A stretch of DNA of 64,000 nucleotides from Gottfriedia endophytica (GCF_017814275.1 NZ_JAGIYQ010000010.1:62001-126000), one strand, 5' to 3'. Shown: positions 35,234-44,813, numbered from the stretch's first letter. Numbers and translations: made by a program. Notes: a model not told the origin generated them from the sequence alone.

Positions 35234-36826
35234 ATGCTTTTCACATCTTACCCTTTTCTAGTATTTATCGTTTTGTTATTTCTTGTTTATTATCTCATCC
35301 CTAAAAAATATCAGTGGATCCTGCTCTTAGGAGCTAGTTATTTGTTCTATGGATTTGCTGGACTTCATTTTTTATTCTTTATTATTGTAACTACAATTTC
35401 TACTTATTTGGTAAGTAAGAAAATTGGACAACTGGAACTTAGTAAATTAGATTATTTACGTCAACGTAAAAATGAACTGTCGAAAATAGAAATAAAAGAA
35501 TACAAGACTTTAATTAAATCAAAAAAGTGGAAGTGGCTACTTCTTTGTTTGTTTATAAATCTAGGAATATTGGCTGTTATGAAGTACACGAATTTTACAA
35601 TAGCTAATATTAACTATATTGCCAGAGCATTTGGTAGTGAAGGTCAACTTTCTTATTGGACAATAGCGGTACCATTGGGAATATCTTATTATACTTTTCA
35701 AAGTGTAGGATATATCATTGATGTTTACAGAGGAAAGTATTCACCTGAAAAGAACCCTTTTAAACTGGCGTTATTTGTATCGTTTTTCCCACAATTGATT
35801 CAAGGACCAATTAGCAGGTTTGACGATTTATCAAAAACACTCTTTCAAGAGCACTCGTTTGATAAAAGGAATGTGAAATTTGGACTACAAAGGATTATGT
35901 GGGGCTTTTTTAAAAAATTGGTCATTGCTGACCAGTTATCAGTCGCAGTTAATACCATATTTAATGATCCTGGAACGTATCAAGGAGCCTATGTATTTGT
36001 TGGCATGTTATTTTATGCATTTCAGCTTTATGCGGATTTTACTGGTGGAATAGATATCACTATTGGAATCGCACAAGTATTAGGTATTACAGTAAAAGAA
36101 AATTTTCATCGACCTTATTTCTCTAAATCAATCGCTGAATACTGGAGAAGATGGCATATCTCTATGGGTACATGGTTTAAGGATTATGTCTTTTACCCTC
36201 TATCTGTATCGCACCCAATGCTAAAACTAAATAGGTTTTCTAGAAGTAAATTTGGAGACGAGATAGGAAAGCGGGTACCAGTCTATATTTCGGTATTAAC
36301 TTTATGGTTTACAACAGGTATTTGGCATGGAGCTAGTTGGAATTTTATTGTATGGGGTCTTACAAATGGTGTTGTAATTCTAATTTCGCAAGAATTCCAT
36401 CCATTTTATAACTGGTTTCATACTAAATTTAAAGTAAAGCATACGTTTTATTTCCGCTTGTTCCAAGTTGTTCGCACGATATTGTTAATGAGTTCAATTC
36501 GGTTGTTTGATTGCTATGAAGATGTACCTTTGACATTCAAAATGTTTGGCACTATGTTTACGAGTTCTAATTACTTTGAATTGTTCAATGGGGCTTTATT
36601 GAAATTGGGATTATCAATTGATAATTATATCGTTCTCTTCTTTGGCCTACTGACAATACTTACTGTAAGTTTAATACAGAGAACTGGAAATGTAAGGATT
36701 AAACTTGAAGGAAAACCGATATTTGTGCGTTATGCTGTCTATTATATTTTGATTATTTCTATTATTGTGTTAGGAGCATATGGAATAGGCTATGAATCTA
36801 GCCAATTTATATACAATCGGTTTTAG
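35234..36826 (+). CDS. AlgI/PatA-type MBOAT acyltransferase
   Basis: 530 residues with about 11-12 membrane segments. MBOAT signatures: FFPQLIQGPISRFDDL, EYWRRWHISMGTWFKDYVFYPL (read in two parts) and TGIWHGASWNFIVWG with the catalytic H365. It is far longer than DltB (about 400) and resembles the AlgI/PatA group that transfers acyl groups for polysaccharide O-acylation. In this operon it would pass the amino acid or acyl group from the carrier protein through the membrane. AAGGGGGGAGG precedes the ATG, and the next gene starts 11 bases after its stop. Confidence 0.9.
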   Translation: MLFTSYPFLVFIVLLFLVYYLIPKKYQWILLLGASYLFYGFAGLHFLFFIIVTTISTYLVSKKIGQLELSKLDYLRQRKNELSKIEIKEYKTLIKSKKWKWLLLCLFINLGILAVMKYTNFTIANINYIARAFGSEGQLSYWTIAVPLGISYYTFQSVGYIIDVYRGKYSPEKNPFKLALFVSFFPQLIQGPISRFDDLSKTLFQEHSFDKRNVKFGLQRIMWGFFKKLVIADQLSVAVNTIFNDPGTYQGAYVFVGMLFYAFQLYADFTGGIDITIGIAQVLGITVKENFHRPYFSKSIAEYWRRWHISMGTWFKDYVFYPLSVSHPMLKLNRFSRSKFGDEIGKRVPVYISVLTLWFTTGIWHGASWNFIVWGLTNGVVILISQEFHPFYNWFHTKFKVKHTFYFRLFQVVRTILLMSSIRLFDCYEDVPLTFKMFGTMFTSSNYFELFNGALLKLGLSIDNYIVLFFGLLTILTVSLIQRTGNVRIKLEGKPIFVRYAVYYILIISIIVLGAYGIGYESSQFIYNRF

Positions 36827-36836
36827 GGGGATATAA

Positions 36837-37904
36837 TTGAAAAAAAGGAAGCTGTTTACTGGATTTATTGCATTATTTCTATTAATAGGAAGCCTGTATA
36901 TTTTACAAAGGCTACTTATGCCTAAATATATGTCAGGTATAGTTGAAGGCTCTTTAGTTGGAGAATACTATAAGGAAGATGTAAAAAAGCATGATGTGAT
37001 TTTTATTGGGGACTGTGAAGTATATGAGAACTTCTCTCCAATAACATTATGGGAAAAATATGGAATAACAAGCTATATTCGAGGTAGTGCTCAACAGCTA
37101 ATTTGGCAGTCGTATTACTTATTAGAAGAGACTTTAAAGTATGAAAAACCAAAAGTAGTAGTTTTTAACGTATTATCAATGAAGTATGATCAGCCTCAAA
37201 AAGAAGCGTATAATCATATGACTTTAGACGGTATGGAAATGTCTTTATCTAAATTAAAGTCTATTAAGGCTTCAATGCTGAAAGATGAAAATATAATGGA
37301 TTATTTGTTCCCACTTTTACGTTACCATTCAAGGTGGGATAAGTTACAGAAAGAAGATTTCCAATATCTATTTAATAAAGAAAAGCTTTTTAATAATGGA
37401 TATTATATGAGAGTTGATGTTAAACCTGCAGGATCAATTCCAAAGGCTAGGAAATTGCCAGATTATCAATTTGGGAAGAATTCATATGATTATTTGGATC
37501 GAATGGTCAAATTATGTGAAGAAAATGGGATTAAATTAGTATTGATAAAGGCTCCAACCTTATATCCGAATTGGTACGATGAATGGGATAATCAGATGGT
37601 AAACTATGCTAAAAAAAATAATCTTACATATATTAATTTTCTCAAATCAACGAAAGAAATCGGGCTTGATTATAATGTTGATACCTATGATGGTGGTTTG
37701 CATTTAAATGTATCTGGGGCAGAGAAATTATCTAATTATTTCGGTAATTTTTTAACGAAAACTTATCAACTTAAAGATCATAGAAATGATAAAAATCTTA
37801 AAAAGGTTTGGGAGAAAAAAATAGATTTTTATTATGCTATGAAAAAAGATCAACAAAAGGAACTTGCTGAGTATGGGTATTTAAAAAGATATGCTATTAA
37901 ATAA
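36837..37904 (+). CDS. DltD-like SGNH-fold protein with GDC in place of GDS
   Basis: 355 residues. One N-terminal membrane anchor (about 8-28) precedes an extracytoplasmic SGNH-hydrolase-like domain. Block I reads VIFIGDCEVYE, with C60 where the nucleophilic Ser is expected. Block V is DGGLHLN with D285 and H289. In the DltD/AlgX role it would transfer the group from the MBOAT to the final polymer. The Cys could still be a nucleophile (thioester instead of ester), or the enzyme could be a non-catalytic partner. It begins at a TTG preceded by AGGGGG, which overlaps the end of the MBOAT gene. Confidence 0.78.
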   Translation: MKKRKLFTGFIALFLLIGSLYILQRLLMPKYMSGIVEGSLVGEYYKEDVKKHDVIFIGDCEVYENFSPITLWEKYGITSYIRGSAQQLIWQSYYLLEETLKYEKPKVVVFNVLSMKYDQPQKEAYNHMTLDGMEMSLSKLKSIKASMLKDENIMDYLFPLLRYHSRWDKLQKEDFQYLFNKEKLFNNGYYMRVDVKPAGSIPKARKLPDYQFGKNSYDYLDRMVKLCEENGIKLVLIKAPTLYPNWYDEWDNQMVNYAKKNNLTYINFLKSTKEIGLDYNVDTYDGGLHLNVSGAEKLSNYFGNFLTKTYQLKDHRNDKNLKKVWEKKIDFYYAMKKDQQKELAEYGYLKRYAIK

Positions 37905-37942
37905 GCAATGAGGAAAAAAATTGTAATGAGTGGGGGAGAAAA

Positions 37943-38488
37943 ATGAAGAAAGTAAATTTACTTTTTGTAGCACTCATTTTAATTTTAGTTGGTTGCAGCT
38001 CTAAAGTTAGTAATGAGGTTAATCCAAAGGGAACTGTAAAAGCAGGAGTAGAACAAAAAACAGCTTCTCCTAAATCCTCTTCAGAAAAGAATGGATATAA
38101 ATTAAAAATAAATGGAGTATCTATAGCAATGAATGCAAAGGCAGCTCCTATTATAAAACAATTAGGCAAGGAGAAGAATTATTTTGAAGCACCAAGCTGT
38201 GCATTTCAAGGGTTAGAAAAAACTTATTCATACAATGGATTTGACCTAAATACCTTTGAAAAGGACGGAGTTGATTATGTAGTAGGAATTGCGTTCACAG
38301 ACGATACAATTGCAACTACAGAAGGAGTATCGTTGTTCGCCAAAAAAGAAGAGGTACTCCAAAAATATGGAAATGGGTATAAACAAAAAAACAATTCGTA
38401 CACGTATAAAGCAGACGGGACAAATTTAATCTTTTTAATTGAAAATAATGAAGTAAGTTCAATTGAGTATAGAGGAACACTTGAATAA
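37943..38488 (+). CDS. Lipoprotein of unknown function in the dlt-like operon
   Basis: 181 residues. The signal peptide ends in a lipobox, LILVGC, so the protein should be anchored to the outer membrane leaflet at C18. After a Ser/Lys-rich linker (about 20-50) there is a compact alpha/beta domain with a repeating GV-K/E-VL-YG pattern (VSLFAKKEEVLQKYGNGY, SYTYKADGTNLIFLIENNEV). This pattern recurs in small clostridial and bacillar lipoproteins without assigned function. GGGGGAG precedes the ATG. It lies between the transferase and the racemase, which suggests an accessory role at the surface. Confidence 0.72.
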   Translation: MKKVNLLFVALILILVGCSSKVSNEVNPKGTVKAGVEQKTASPKSSSEKNGYKLKINGVSIAMNAKAAPIIKQLGKEKNYFEAPSCAFQGLEKTYSYNGFDLNTFEKDGVDYVVGIAFTDDTIATTEGVSLFAKKEEVLQKYGNGYKQKNNSYTYKADGTNLIFLIENNEVSSIEYRGTLE

Positions 38489-38540
38489 TATAGTTATAAT
38501 AGATTGATAATTCATAATATTTATTTAGTTGGGTGAAAAA

Positions 38541-39272
38541 ATGGATTATAAATTAGGTGTTATCGGTGGGATGGGTCCACAAGCTACATCGGTCTTCTTT
38601 CAAAAAATCATTGAAAACACAGCAGCTTATAAAGATCAGGATCATATTAATATGGTTATTTTAAATCATTCAACTTTGCCGGATCGAACGAGTTTGATAT
38701 TAAATCAAAAAGAAGAAATTTTAGAATATATATATAAAGATATACAACTATTAGAAAGTATAGGAGTTAATCATATCGCTATTCCATGTAATACAGTACA
38801 TTATTTTTATAAAGAAATGAATGAGATTACAAATATATCAATTATTAATATGGTAGAAGAAACGGTCAAGAAAATTTATAAGTCATGTGGAAAACAAAGT
38901 AAAGTTGGTATACTCGCTACAAGTGGAACAATTAAAAGTGGAATATATAAAGAAGAATGTGAGAAATATGGATTAACTCTTCATATACCTAATGAAGAGT
39001 TTCATCAAAAAACGATGGATATAATTTATAAGGATGTTAAAGGTGAATTAAATACAGAGTCAAGTAAATTAGAAGAAATAATTGCTGACCTCATCCATCA
39101 GGAAGATTATAGCTGTGTTATTTTAGCTTGTACCGAGTTATCTTGTATTAAGCTAAGTGACGCTGTATTACCTTATTGCATAGATGCAATGGATGTATTA
39201 GTTGAAAAGGCTATTACTCTGTCAGGGAATAAATTAAAGAAAAAATCTAAAAGTGAAGTGCTTTCTACTTAG
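38541..39272 (+). CDS. Aspartate/glutamate racemase family protein
   Basis: 243 residues with the two-cysteine PLP-independent racemase fold. GGMGPQAT near the N-terminus, C83 in IPCNTVH and C197 in LACTELS are the paired catalytic cysteines of Asp/Glu racemases of the YgeA/RacX type. They interconvert L- and D- forms of aspartate, glutamate or other amino acids. As last gene of the dlt-like operon it probably supplies the amino acid for the adenylation enzyme; this is inference. The ATG at 38541 is preferred over a TTG four codons earlier. Only a weak GGGTG site is present. Confidence 0.85.
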   Translation: MDYKLGVIGGMGPQATSVFFQKIIENTAAYKDQDHINMVILNHSTLPDRTSLILNQKEEILEYIYKDIQLLESIGVNHIAIPCNTVHYFYKEMNEITNISIINMVEETVKKIYKSCGKQSKVGILATSGTIKSGIYKEECEKYGLTLHIPNEEFHQKTMDIIYKDVKGELNTESSKLEEIIADLIHQEDYSCVILACTELSCIKLSDAVLPYCIDAMDVLVEKAITLSGNKLKKKSKSEVLST

Positions 39273-39391
39273 TTTGAGGGTCTAATTAATCATTGTTTAT
39301 GCTGATAAAATCCATATGATTTAGATTAGAATAGGTCAAAGTTATTAAAATTATTAGTTTCTAAAGATAATCGCACTTTGTAGTGGGATTT

Positions 39392-39440
39392 CAGTTTGTA
39401 GGCTGAGTGGGTTTAAACCCTTGTCTACAAGCTTTTTTTA
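39392..39440 (+). terminator. Terminator of the dlt-like operon
   Basis: Arms AGTTTGTAG and CTACAAGCT enclose a second palindrome, GGGTTTAAACCC, and are followed by TTTTTTT. It is the first clear terminator after 32349, so the six genes probably form one transcript. Confidence 0.82.
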
Positions 39441-39638
39441 TTGGGTTGAAAATCCATGTTATCAAAACGATGGGAAATTAGCTTTAAAAGACATAATACC
39501 TGCTAAAAATATGAAATAGAATCATAGAAATTCGAATAAAAATACTTGTTTTTACTAAATGTAAAAATTAAAAATACATGATTTTTCCTTTTGTTGGAAA
39601 AATTAAGTAATAGACGAAACGGAATAGGAGGAACTGCT

Positions 39639-41165
39639 ATGTTCGAGAATAATGAACTACCGCAATTTCCTGAGCCATATTGGAGAGCTTCTACAGAATT
39701 TCAATCCTTTTCTAAACTAACATCAGATATTGAAGCTGATGTAGCGATTGTTGGTGGGGGAATTACTGGGATTACAACAGCGTATTTGCTTGCAAAAGAA
39801 GGGGTAAAAGTTGCATTAATCGAAGCCGGAAGTATATTAAATGGAACAACTGGTCATACAACAGCAAAAATAACTGCCCAACATGACCTAATTTATGATG
39901 AGCTTATTCAAAAACTTGGAGAAGAAAAAGCAAATCTATATTACAAAGCGAATGATGAAGCGTTACAGTTTATTAAAAATAAAGTGAATGAATACAAGAT
40001 TGATTGTGATTTAACAGCAGAGGATGCTTATATTTATACCAATTCTGATGACTATATTCGCAAACTAGAGAATGAATACAAAGCTTATGAGAGATTAGGA
40101 ATTAACGGTGAATACGTGAAAAGCACCCCGCTTCCGTTTGAAACGGAAGCAGCAATCATTATGAAACAACAAGCACAATTTCATCCCCTTAAGTTTTTAA
40201 ACAACTTGATACCTTCTATTCAAAATGCTGGAGGATTGATTTATGAAAATACAACAGCAGTTGATATAGAAAAAGCTGATAATCCACAAGTTATTACAAG
40301 GGATGGTCATAAGATAACATGTAAGCATGTCATTATTTGTTCTCATTTCCCGTTCTATGCGAATGGACTATATTTTACAAGAATGTACGCTGAAAGATCC
40401 TATGTACTTGCGGCTAAAACAGAAGTAGATTTTCCAGGAGGCATGTATATAAGTGCAGAACAACCAACACGTTCGCTACGGTATACAATGATGAATGGGA
40501 AGAAGCTTGTTCTTATTGGTGGTGAAAGTCATAAGACTGGCCAAGGGATATCCACAATTAAGCATTACGAGGCACTACAAGTCTTTGGAGATAAATATTT
40601 TGGTATTAAGGAAATCCCATATCGATGGTCTGCTCAAGATTTAATTACGTTAGATAAAGTTCCATATGTAGGCCAGATTACAGCGAATATTCCTAATATC
40701 TTCGTAGCAACAGGGTACCGAAAATGGGGGATGACAAACAGCGTAGTCGCAGCCTCATTATTACGAGATACAATTATGGAAAGAAATAATCCATATTATG
40801 ATCTTTATTCACCATCTCGATTTAACGCTGATCCAAGTGTGAAAAATTTCTTTACTTTAAACCTTGACGTTGCGAAACATTTAATTGAAGGAAAACTAGA
40901 ATATGCTTTTAGAAAGCCAGAGGATTTAGTAAACGGTGAGGGTGCTGTTGTAAATGTAAATGGGAAAAGAGCGGGTGCTTACAAAGATGAAGATGGAGTA
41001 GTACATATTGTTGATACAACATGTACTCATCTTGGATGCGAGCTAGAGTGGAATAGTGGAGACTGCACCTGGGATTGTCCTTGTCATGGATCGCGGTTTT
41101 CTATTAAAGGTGATGTAATAGAGGGACCTGCAGAAAAACCATTAAAGCGTATTGATGAAAGATAA
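39639..41165 (+). CDS. FAD oxidoreductase with C-terminal Rieske domain (YhfW-like)
   Basis: 508 residues, the same length as B. subtilis YhfW. A DAO-type FAD domain (about 1-400) opens with ADVAIVGGGITGITTAYLLAKEG and contains the substrate-side segment TGHTTAKITAQHD. A Rieske 2Fe-2S domain follows (about 420-508) with ligands CTHLGCELEW and CPCHGS, in the C-x-H ... C-x-x-H order. It moves electrons between FAD, the cluster and an unknown partner. AGGAGG precedes the ATG; a TTG 16 codons upstream lacks a site. It lies inside the interval between ytzE and pepV, and no gene of the flanking conserved block is known to need it. Confidence 0.86.
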   Translation: MFENNELPQFPEPYWRASTEFQSFSKLTSDIEADVAIVGGGITGITTAYLLAKEGVKVALIEAGSILNGTTGHTTAKITAQHDLIYDELIQKLGEEKANLYYKANDEALQFIKNKVNEYKIDCDLTAEDAYIYTNSDDYIRKLENEYKAYERLGINGEYVKSTPLPFETEAAIIMKQQAQFHPLKFLNNLIPSIQNAGGLIYENTTAVDIEKADNPQVITRDGHKITCKHVIICSHFPFYANGLYFTRMYAERSYVLAAKTEVDFPGGMYISAEQPTRSLRYTMMNGKKLVLIGGESHKTGQGISTIKHYEALQVFGDKYFGIKEIPYRWSAQDLITLDKVPYVGQITANIPNIFVATGYRKWGMTNSVVAASLLRDTIMERNNPYYDLYSPSRFNADPSVKNFFTLNLDVAKHLIEGKLEYAFRKPEDLVNGEGAVVNVNGKRAGAYKDEDGVVHIVDTTCTHLGCELEWNSGDCTWDCPCHGSRFSIKGDVIEGPAEKPLKRIDER

Positions 41166-41250
41166 ATCCTCTAATGGATTGTAGCTTGTAAAAATTTGAT
41201 TTCGGATCGGGTAACAAAGTTTTATTCTAAATGAAATTGTTTTTTAAATA

Positions 41251-41300
41251 GAGGAATACAAATAAATTGAGAAGTGATTTATTTGTATTCCTCGTACTTT
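41251..41300 (+). terminator. Terminator after the YhfW-like gene
   Basis: Arms GAGGAATACAAATAAA and TTTATTTGTATTCCTC, with a short T-run after a four-base gap. Confidence 0.7.
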
Positions 41301-41459
41301 TTCAATCGCTGGGAAGTAGTTTTCCTTGATGGGCTATCTCTAATTTTTTTCTCTTCCCATGGTATTTCCTCCAATGCCTTCCACGGCTAAACAAGGCTCT
41401 TACGCTTTTCGTGTAAAAAGTGTTAATATATTAATAGTTAGAAATAGGAGGTATTTGTT

Positions 41460-42863
41460 ATGAGTAATGTGAATTGGATGGAAGAGGTTTTAAAGCGTAA
41501 AGATGATTTTTTAAGAGAAACAAAGGAATTATTAGATATTGAGAGTGTTTATGATGAGGAGACAATCTCTGAGGGTGCTCCGATGGGGAGAGGTATCCAA
41601 AAGGCTTTAGACTATATGTTAAAGCTAGGAGAGAAAGATGGTTTTACTCCTAAAAATGTAGATGGCTATGCAGGTCATTTAGAAATGGGTCAAGGAGAAG
41701 ATCTTGTAGGAATTTTATGTCACTTAGATGTTGTTCCTGCTGGTGATGGATGGTCACATGATCCTTTTGACGCAATTGTGAAAGACGGCAAAATTTTTGC
41801 TCGTGGATCAATTGATGATAAAGGGCCAACAATGGCTGCTTATTATGCAATGAAAATTGTTAAAGAACTTGGCTTACCAATGAATAAGCGTGTTCGAATG
41901 ATTTTAGGTACAGATGAAGAGAGCCAATGGAGATGTGTGGATCATTATTTTGCAAAAGAAGAAATGCCGACAATGGGATTTGCTCCTGATGCAGATTTTC
42001 CAATTATTTATGCTGAAAAAGGGATTCTTGATTTCCGATTTAAGCAACAGTATTCTGGAAATGAAAATAATGGAGATTATACTTTAACTTCTTTTTCGTC
42101 TGGACGCCGTGTAAATATGGTACCTGATTATGCAAAAGCTGAAGTAAAAGGTGCCCCTGTTTCAAATGAGGAATTTCAAGCATTTTTAAGCAACAAAGGA
42201 TGCACAGGTTCTATTACTGAAGAGAATGGATCGCTAATTTTTGTTGTTGAAGGCGTATCGGTTCATGGAATGGAACCAAATCTAGGGAAAAACGCAGGTA
42301 TTGCACTTGCTACATATTTAAATAAACTATCTTTTAATACTCAAGCTGCTGAGTTTTTAAATTTTGTTACAACTTATTTTGAAGACGATTCACGTGGTAA
42401 AAAATTAGGTGTAGCATTTAATGATGATATTACAGGTGATTTAACAATCAATCTTGGTATTCTTCAATATACGAATGAAAACGGTGGGGAATTTGCTTCA
42501 ACACTTAGATATCCTGTAACAACAGACATTAAAAATGTTATTTCTACATTAGCAAAACGTGCAGAAGAAACTGGATTTACATATGTAGAAGGAAAGAATT
42601 CAGGTCCACACCATGTACCTCAGGACCATCCATTAATTCAAACACTTCAAAAAGTGTATGAAGAACAAATGGGAGAGGAAGCAAAATTACTATCTATTGG
42701 TGGAGGAACATACGCACGTTCATTAAGTGCAGGTGTAGCGTTCGGTCCGTTATTTTTAGGTAAACCTGAAGTTGCCCATCAAAAAGATGAGTATGCGGAA
42801 ATTGATGATTTATTAAAAGCAATAGCTATTTATGCTCAGGCAATTGCGGAGTTAATTAAATAA
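41460..42863 (+). CDS. pepV: M20 dipeptidase PepV (YtjP)
   Basis: 467 residues. Zn-binding and catalytic residues of M20 peptidases: CHLDVVPAGDGW (His and Asp), DDKGP, and the general base pair in LGTDEES. The lid domain follows, then SGPHHVP and the late KPEVAHQKDEYAE with the last His ligand. Dipeptidases of the PepV type cleave free dipeptides in the cytosol. AGGAGG precedes the ATG, and a terminator follows. The gene is a member of the ytjP-thpR-ytlQ-pullulanase block. Confidence 0.92.
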   Translation: MSNVNWMEEVLKRKDDFLRETKELLDIESVYDEETISEGAPMGRGIQKALDYMLKLGEKDGFTPKNVDGYAGHLEMGQGEDLVGILCHLDVVPAGDGWSHDPFDAIVKDGKIFARGSIDDKGPTMAAYYAMKIVKELGLPMNKRVRMILGTDEESQWRCVDHYFAKEEMPTMGFAPDADFPIIYAEKGILDFRFKQQYSGNENNGDYTLTSFSSGRRVNMVPDYAKAEVKGAPVSNEEFQAFLSNKGCTGSITEENGSLIFVVEGVSVHGMEPNLGKNAGIALATYLNKLSFNTQAAEFLNFVTTYFEDDSRGKKLGVAFNDDITGDLTINLGILQYTNENGGEFASTLRYPVTTDIKNVISTLAKRAEETGFTYVEGKNSGPHHVPQDHPLIQTLQKVYEEQMGEEAKLLSIGGGTYARSLSAGVAFGPLFLGKPEVAHQKDEYAEIDDLLKAIAIYAQAIAELIK

Positions 42864-42881
42864 AACAACAATAAATGAGAA

Positions 42882-42926
42882 AGACTGTCCTAAAATAGTA
42901 ATTTATTTAGGACAGTCCATTTTAAT
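42882..42926 (+). terminator. Terminator after pepV
   Basis: Arms GACTGTCCTAAAATA and TTTATTTAGGACAGTC, then CCATTTT. Confidence 0.75.
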
Positions 42927-42980
42927 GTTGTCTTTATCATTTTTTTAGTTTTACAAAGGTGTTTTGAGAGGAGAAAAAAT

Positions 42981-44171
42981 TTGAGTTTAACAACTAGAAG
43001 TAAAAATGTCACCATGATGATTTTTCAGTTTTATTATTTTTGTATCTATTTTGCGATAGGATCTACGTCGTCGCTTTTGTCCGTTTATTTTAAAGACCAA
43101 CTTCACTTGACCACAAGTCAAATTGGATTATTAATGTCACTTAGTCCAATTGTTACGATATTTTCACAACCATTATGGGGGATGTTGAGTGACTTAACTC
43201 AAAACCCTAAAAAAATGTTACTCATTGGACAGTTTAGTTCGATCTTAATTGCTTTAATGTATTCAACTGTAAATTCTTTTTCCATTTTAGTTATTATGGT
43301 TATTTTACTAGCAATTTCCCAAAGTGCATTAATACCTTTGTCGGATAGTATCTCGCTAACGTATATTCAAAAAATTGGTGGAAATTATGGTTCTATCCGT
43401 TTATTTGGTTCAATCGGTTTTGCAGTAGCTGCGTTAATTTCAGGTGAGTTAGCAAAAAGTTATGGACTGATTGTTATTTTTTATATTTTTGCATTTCTAT
43501 TATTTGTAGGTATCTTGATTGGATTTTTACTTCCTTCAGCTACACCAACTACTAAGAAAACCTCCGTTATTAAAGGGTTACCATACTTGTTAAAACAGAA
43601 AAAATTTGTTTTATTCCTATTTTTTGCCTTTGTCGTGTTTGGTCCAGTAAATGCAAATAATACGTATTTTGGTCTTTATATTCAAAATCTAGGGGGAACA
43701 CTAACTGGGGTAGGCATTGCGTTCTTAATTTCAGCGGGAAGTGAAGCACCTTTTATGCAGTACGCAAAGAGATTGATTTCTCGTTTTGGCATGTATAATA
43801 TTTTATTGCTATCTGCAGGTGTATCTGCATTACGCTGGGTACTTTATTTTACTGAACCTCCTTTAATACTGGTCTATGTTTCATCGATATCTCAAGGTTT
43901 AACAGTAGGATTATTCATTCCTGCTGCTTTACAGTATGTTAAACAACTAGCACCACAGGAACTCCAATCAACTGCTGTAACACTTTATGCATCTTTTGGC
44001 CTAGGTTTAGGCGCGTGGTTTAGTACATTTATCGGAGGCTATTTATCTGATTATTATTCAATCCATGCTATTTATATCCTTTTCGCCTTGCTTAGTTTTA
44101 TTGGAGTTGGAATTATGTTATATCTTAAAAGTACTTCTAAAATTCCTAGCAAAGAGGAGATTGCTTCGTGA
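42981..44171 (+). CDS. MFS transporter, YwbF / nucleoside-symporter-like
   Basis: 396 residues with 12 membrane helices. The MFS_1-like pattern includes FAIGSTSSLLSVYFKDQLHL near the N-terminus, QPLWGMLSDLTQNPKKMLLIG between helices 2 and 3, and GGNYGSIRLFGSIGFA, which resembles 3-phenylpropionate/nucleoside-type symporters. The substrate is unknown. A TTG start preceded by GAGAGGAG is used. Its stop overlaps the thpR start (GTGA), so they are coupled. Confidence 0.8.
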   Translation: MSLTTRSKNVTMMIFQFYYFCIYFAIGSTSSLLSVYFKDQLHLTTSQIGLLMSLSPIVTIFSQPLWGMLSDLTQNPKKMLLIGQFSSILIALMYSTVNSFSILVIMVILLAISQSALIPLSDSISLTYIQKIGGNYGSIRLFGSIGFAVAALISGELAKSYGLIVIFYIFAFLLFVGILIGFLLPSATPTTKKTSVIKGLPYLLKQKKFVLFLFFAFVVFGPVNANNTYFGLYIQNLGGTLTGVGIAFLISAGSEAPFMQYAKRLISRFGMYNILLLSAGVSALRWVLYFTEPPLILVYVSSISQGLTVGLFIPAALQYVKQLAPQELQSTAVTLYASFGLGLGAWFSTFIGGYLSDYYSIHAIYILFALLSFIGVGIMLYLKSTSKIPSKEEIAS

Positions 44172-44728
44172 GCGGACATTATTTTATAGCTGTTCCTTTA
44201 TCGAATGATCTAAAAACAGAATTATTTCATCTATCGAATGTTTGGAAAGGTAAGCTTCCATTTAAAAAATGGACTGCCGAAGAAGATTTTCACATTACAT
44301 TAGCATTTTTAGGCCCTGTTGAAGAGGATAAAAGAAAAGAGATTGTTGAAGAAATTCAGCAGTCTCTCTTATCTATTGAATCCTTTACACTTCAACTTGC
44401 AGATCTTGGCCATTTTGGACCTTCAAAGAATCCAAGTGTTTGGTGGGCTGGAGTACAAAAAAGTAAGGAACTAGATGAACTTCAAAAAAATGTTTCGTTG
44501 TCATGTGAAAAGGTCGGTTTTCAATTAGAAAAAAGACCGTACAAGCCACATATCACACTTGCTAAAAGATTTAACCTTGCTTTTAAGGATGATTTTTCGA
44601 TTCCTTCAACTTTGGACATAAAAAATAAAACAATCGAAGTTTCCTCTATTGTTTTATATCAAATTTATCCAAAAAGTACACCGAGTTATCAAATAGTTGA
44701 AAAGTGGAATCTAGAAGGTGAAAAATAG
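44168..44728 (+). CDS. thpR: RNA 2',3'-cyclic phosphodiesterase ThpR (YtlP)
   Basis: 186 residues with the 2H phosphoesterase fold: two H-x-T catalytic motifs, FHITLAFLG (about 40-48) and KPHITLAKR (about 126-134). It opens 2',3'-cyclic phosphate ends of RNA. YtlP is the B. subtilis member. It starts at a GTG that overlaps the stop of the MFS gene by four bases. Repeat copy 6 lies downstream. Confidence 0.9.
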   Translation: MSGHYFIAVPLSNDLKTELFHLSNVWKGKLPFKKWTAEEDFHITLAFLGPVEEDKRKEIVEEIQQSLLSIESFTLQLADLGHFGPSKNPSVWWAGVQKSKELDELQKNVSLSCEKVGFQLEKRPYKPHITLAKRFNLAFKDDFSIPSTLDIKNKTIEVSSIVLYQIYPKSTPSYQIVEKWNLEGEK

Positions 44729-44813
44729 AGTATTTCAATTATTTGTAAGTCAGAATTTTTAGTATAACTGTTTATTTACAACATTGGGGAGTCATTAAAT
44801 AAGGATCTTTTCT

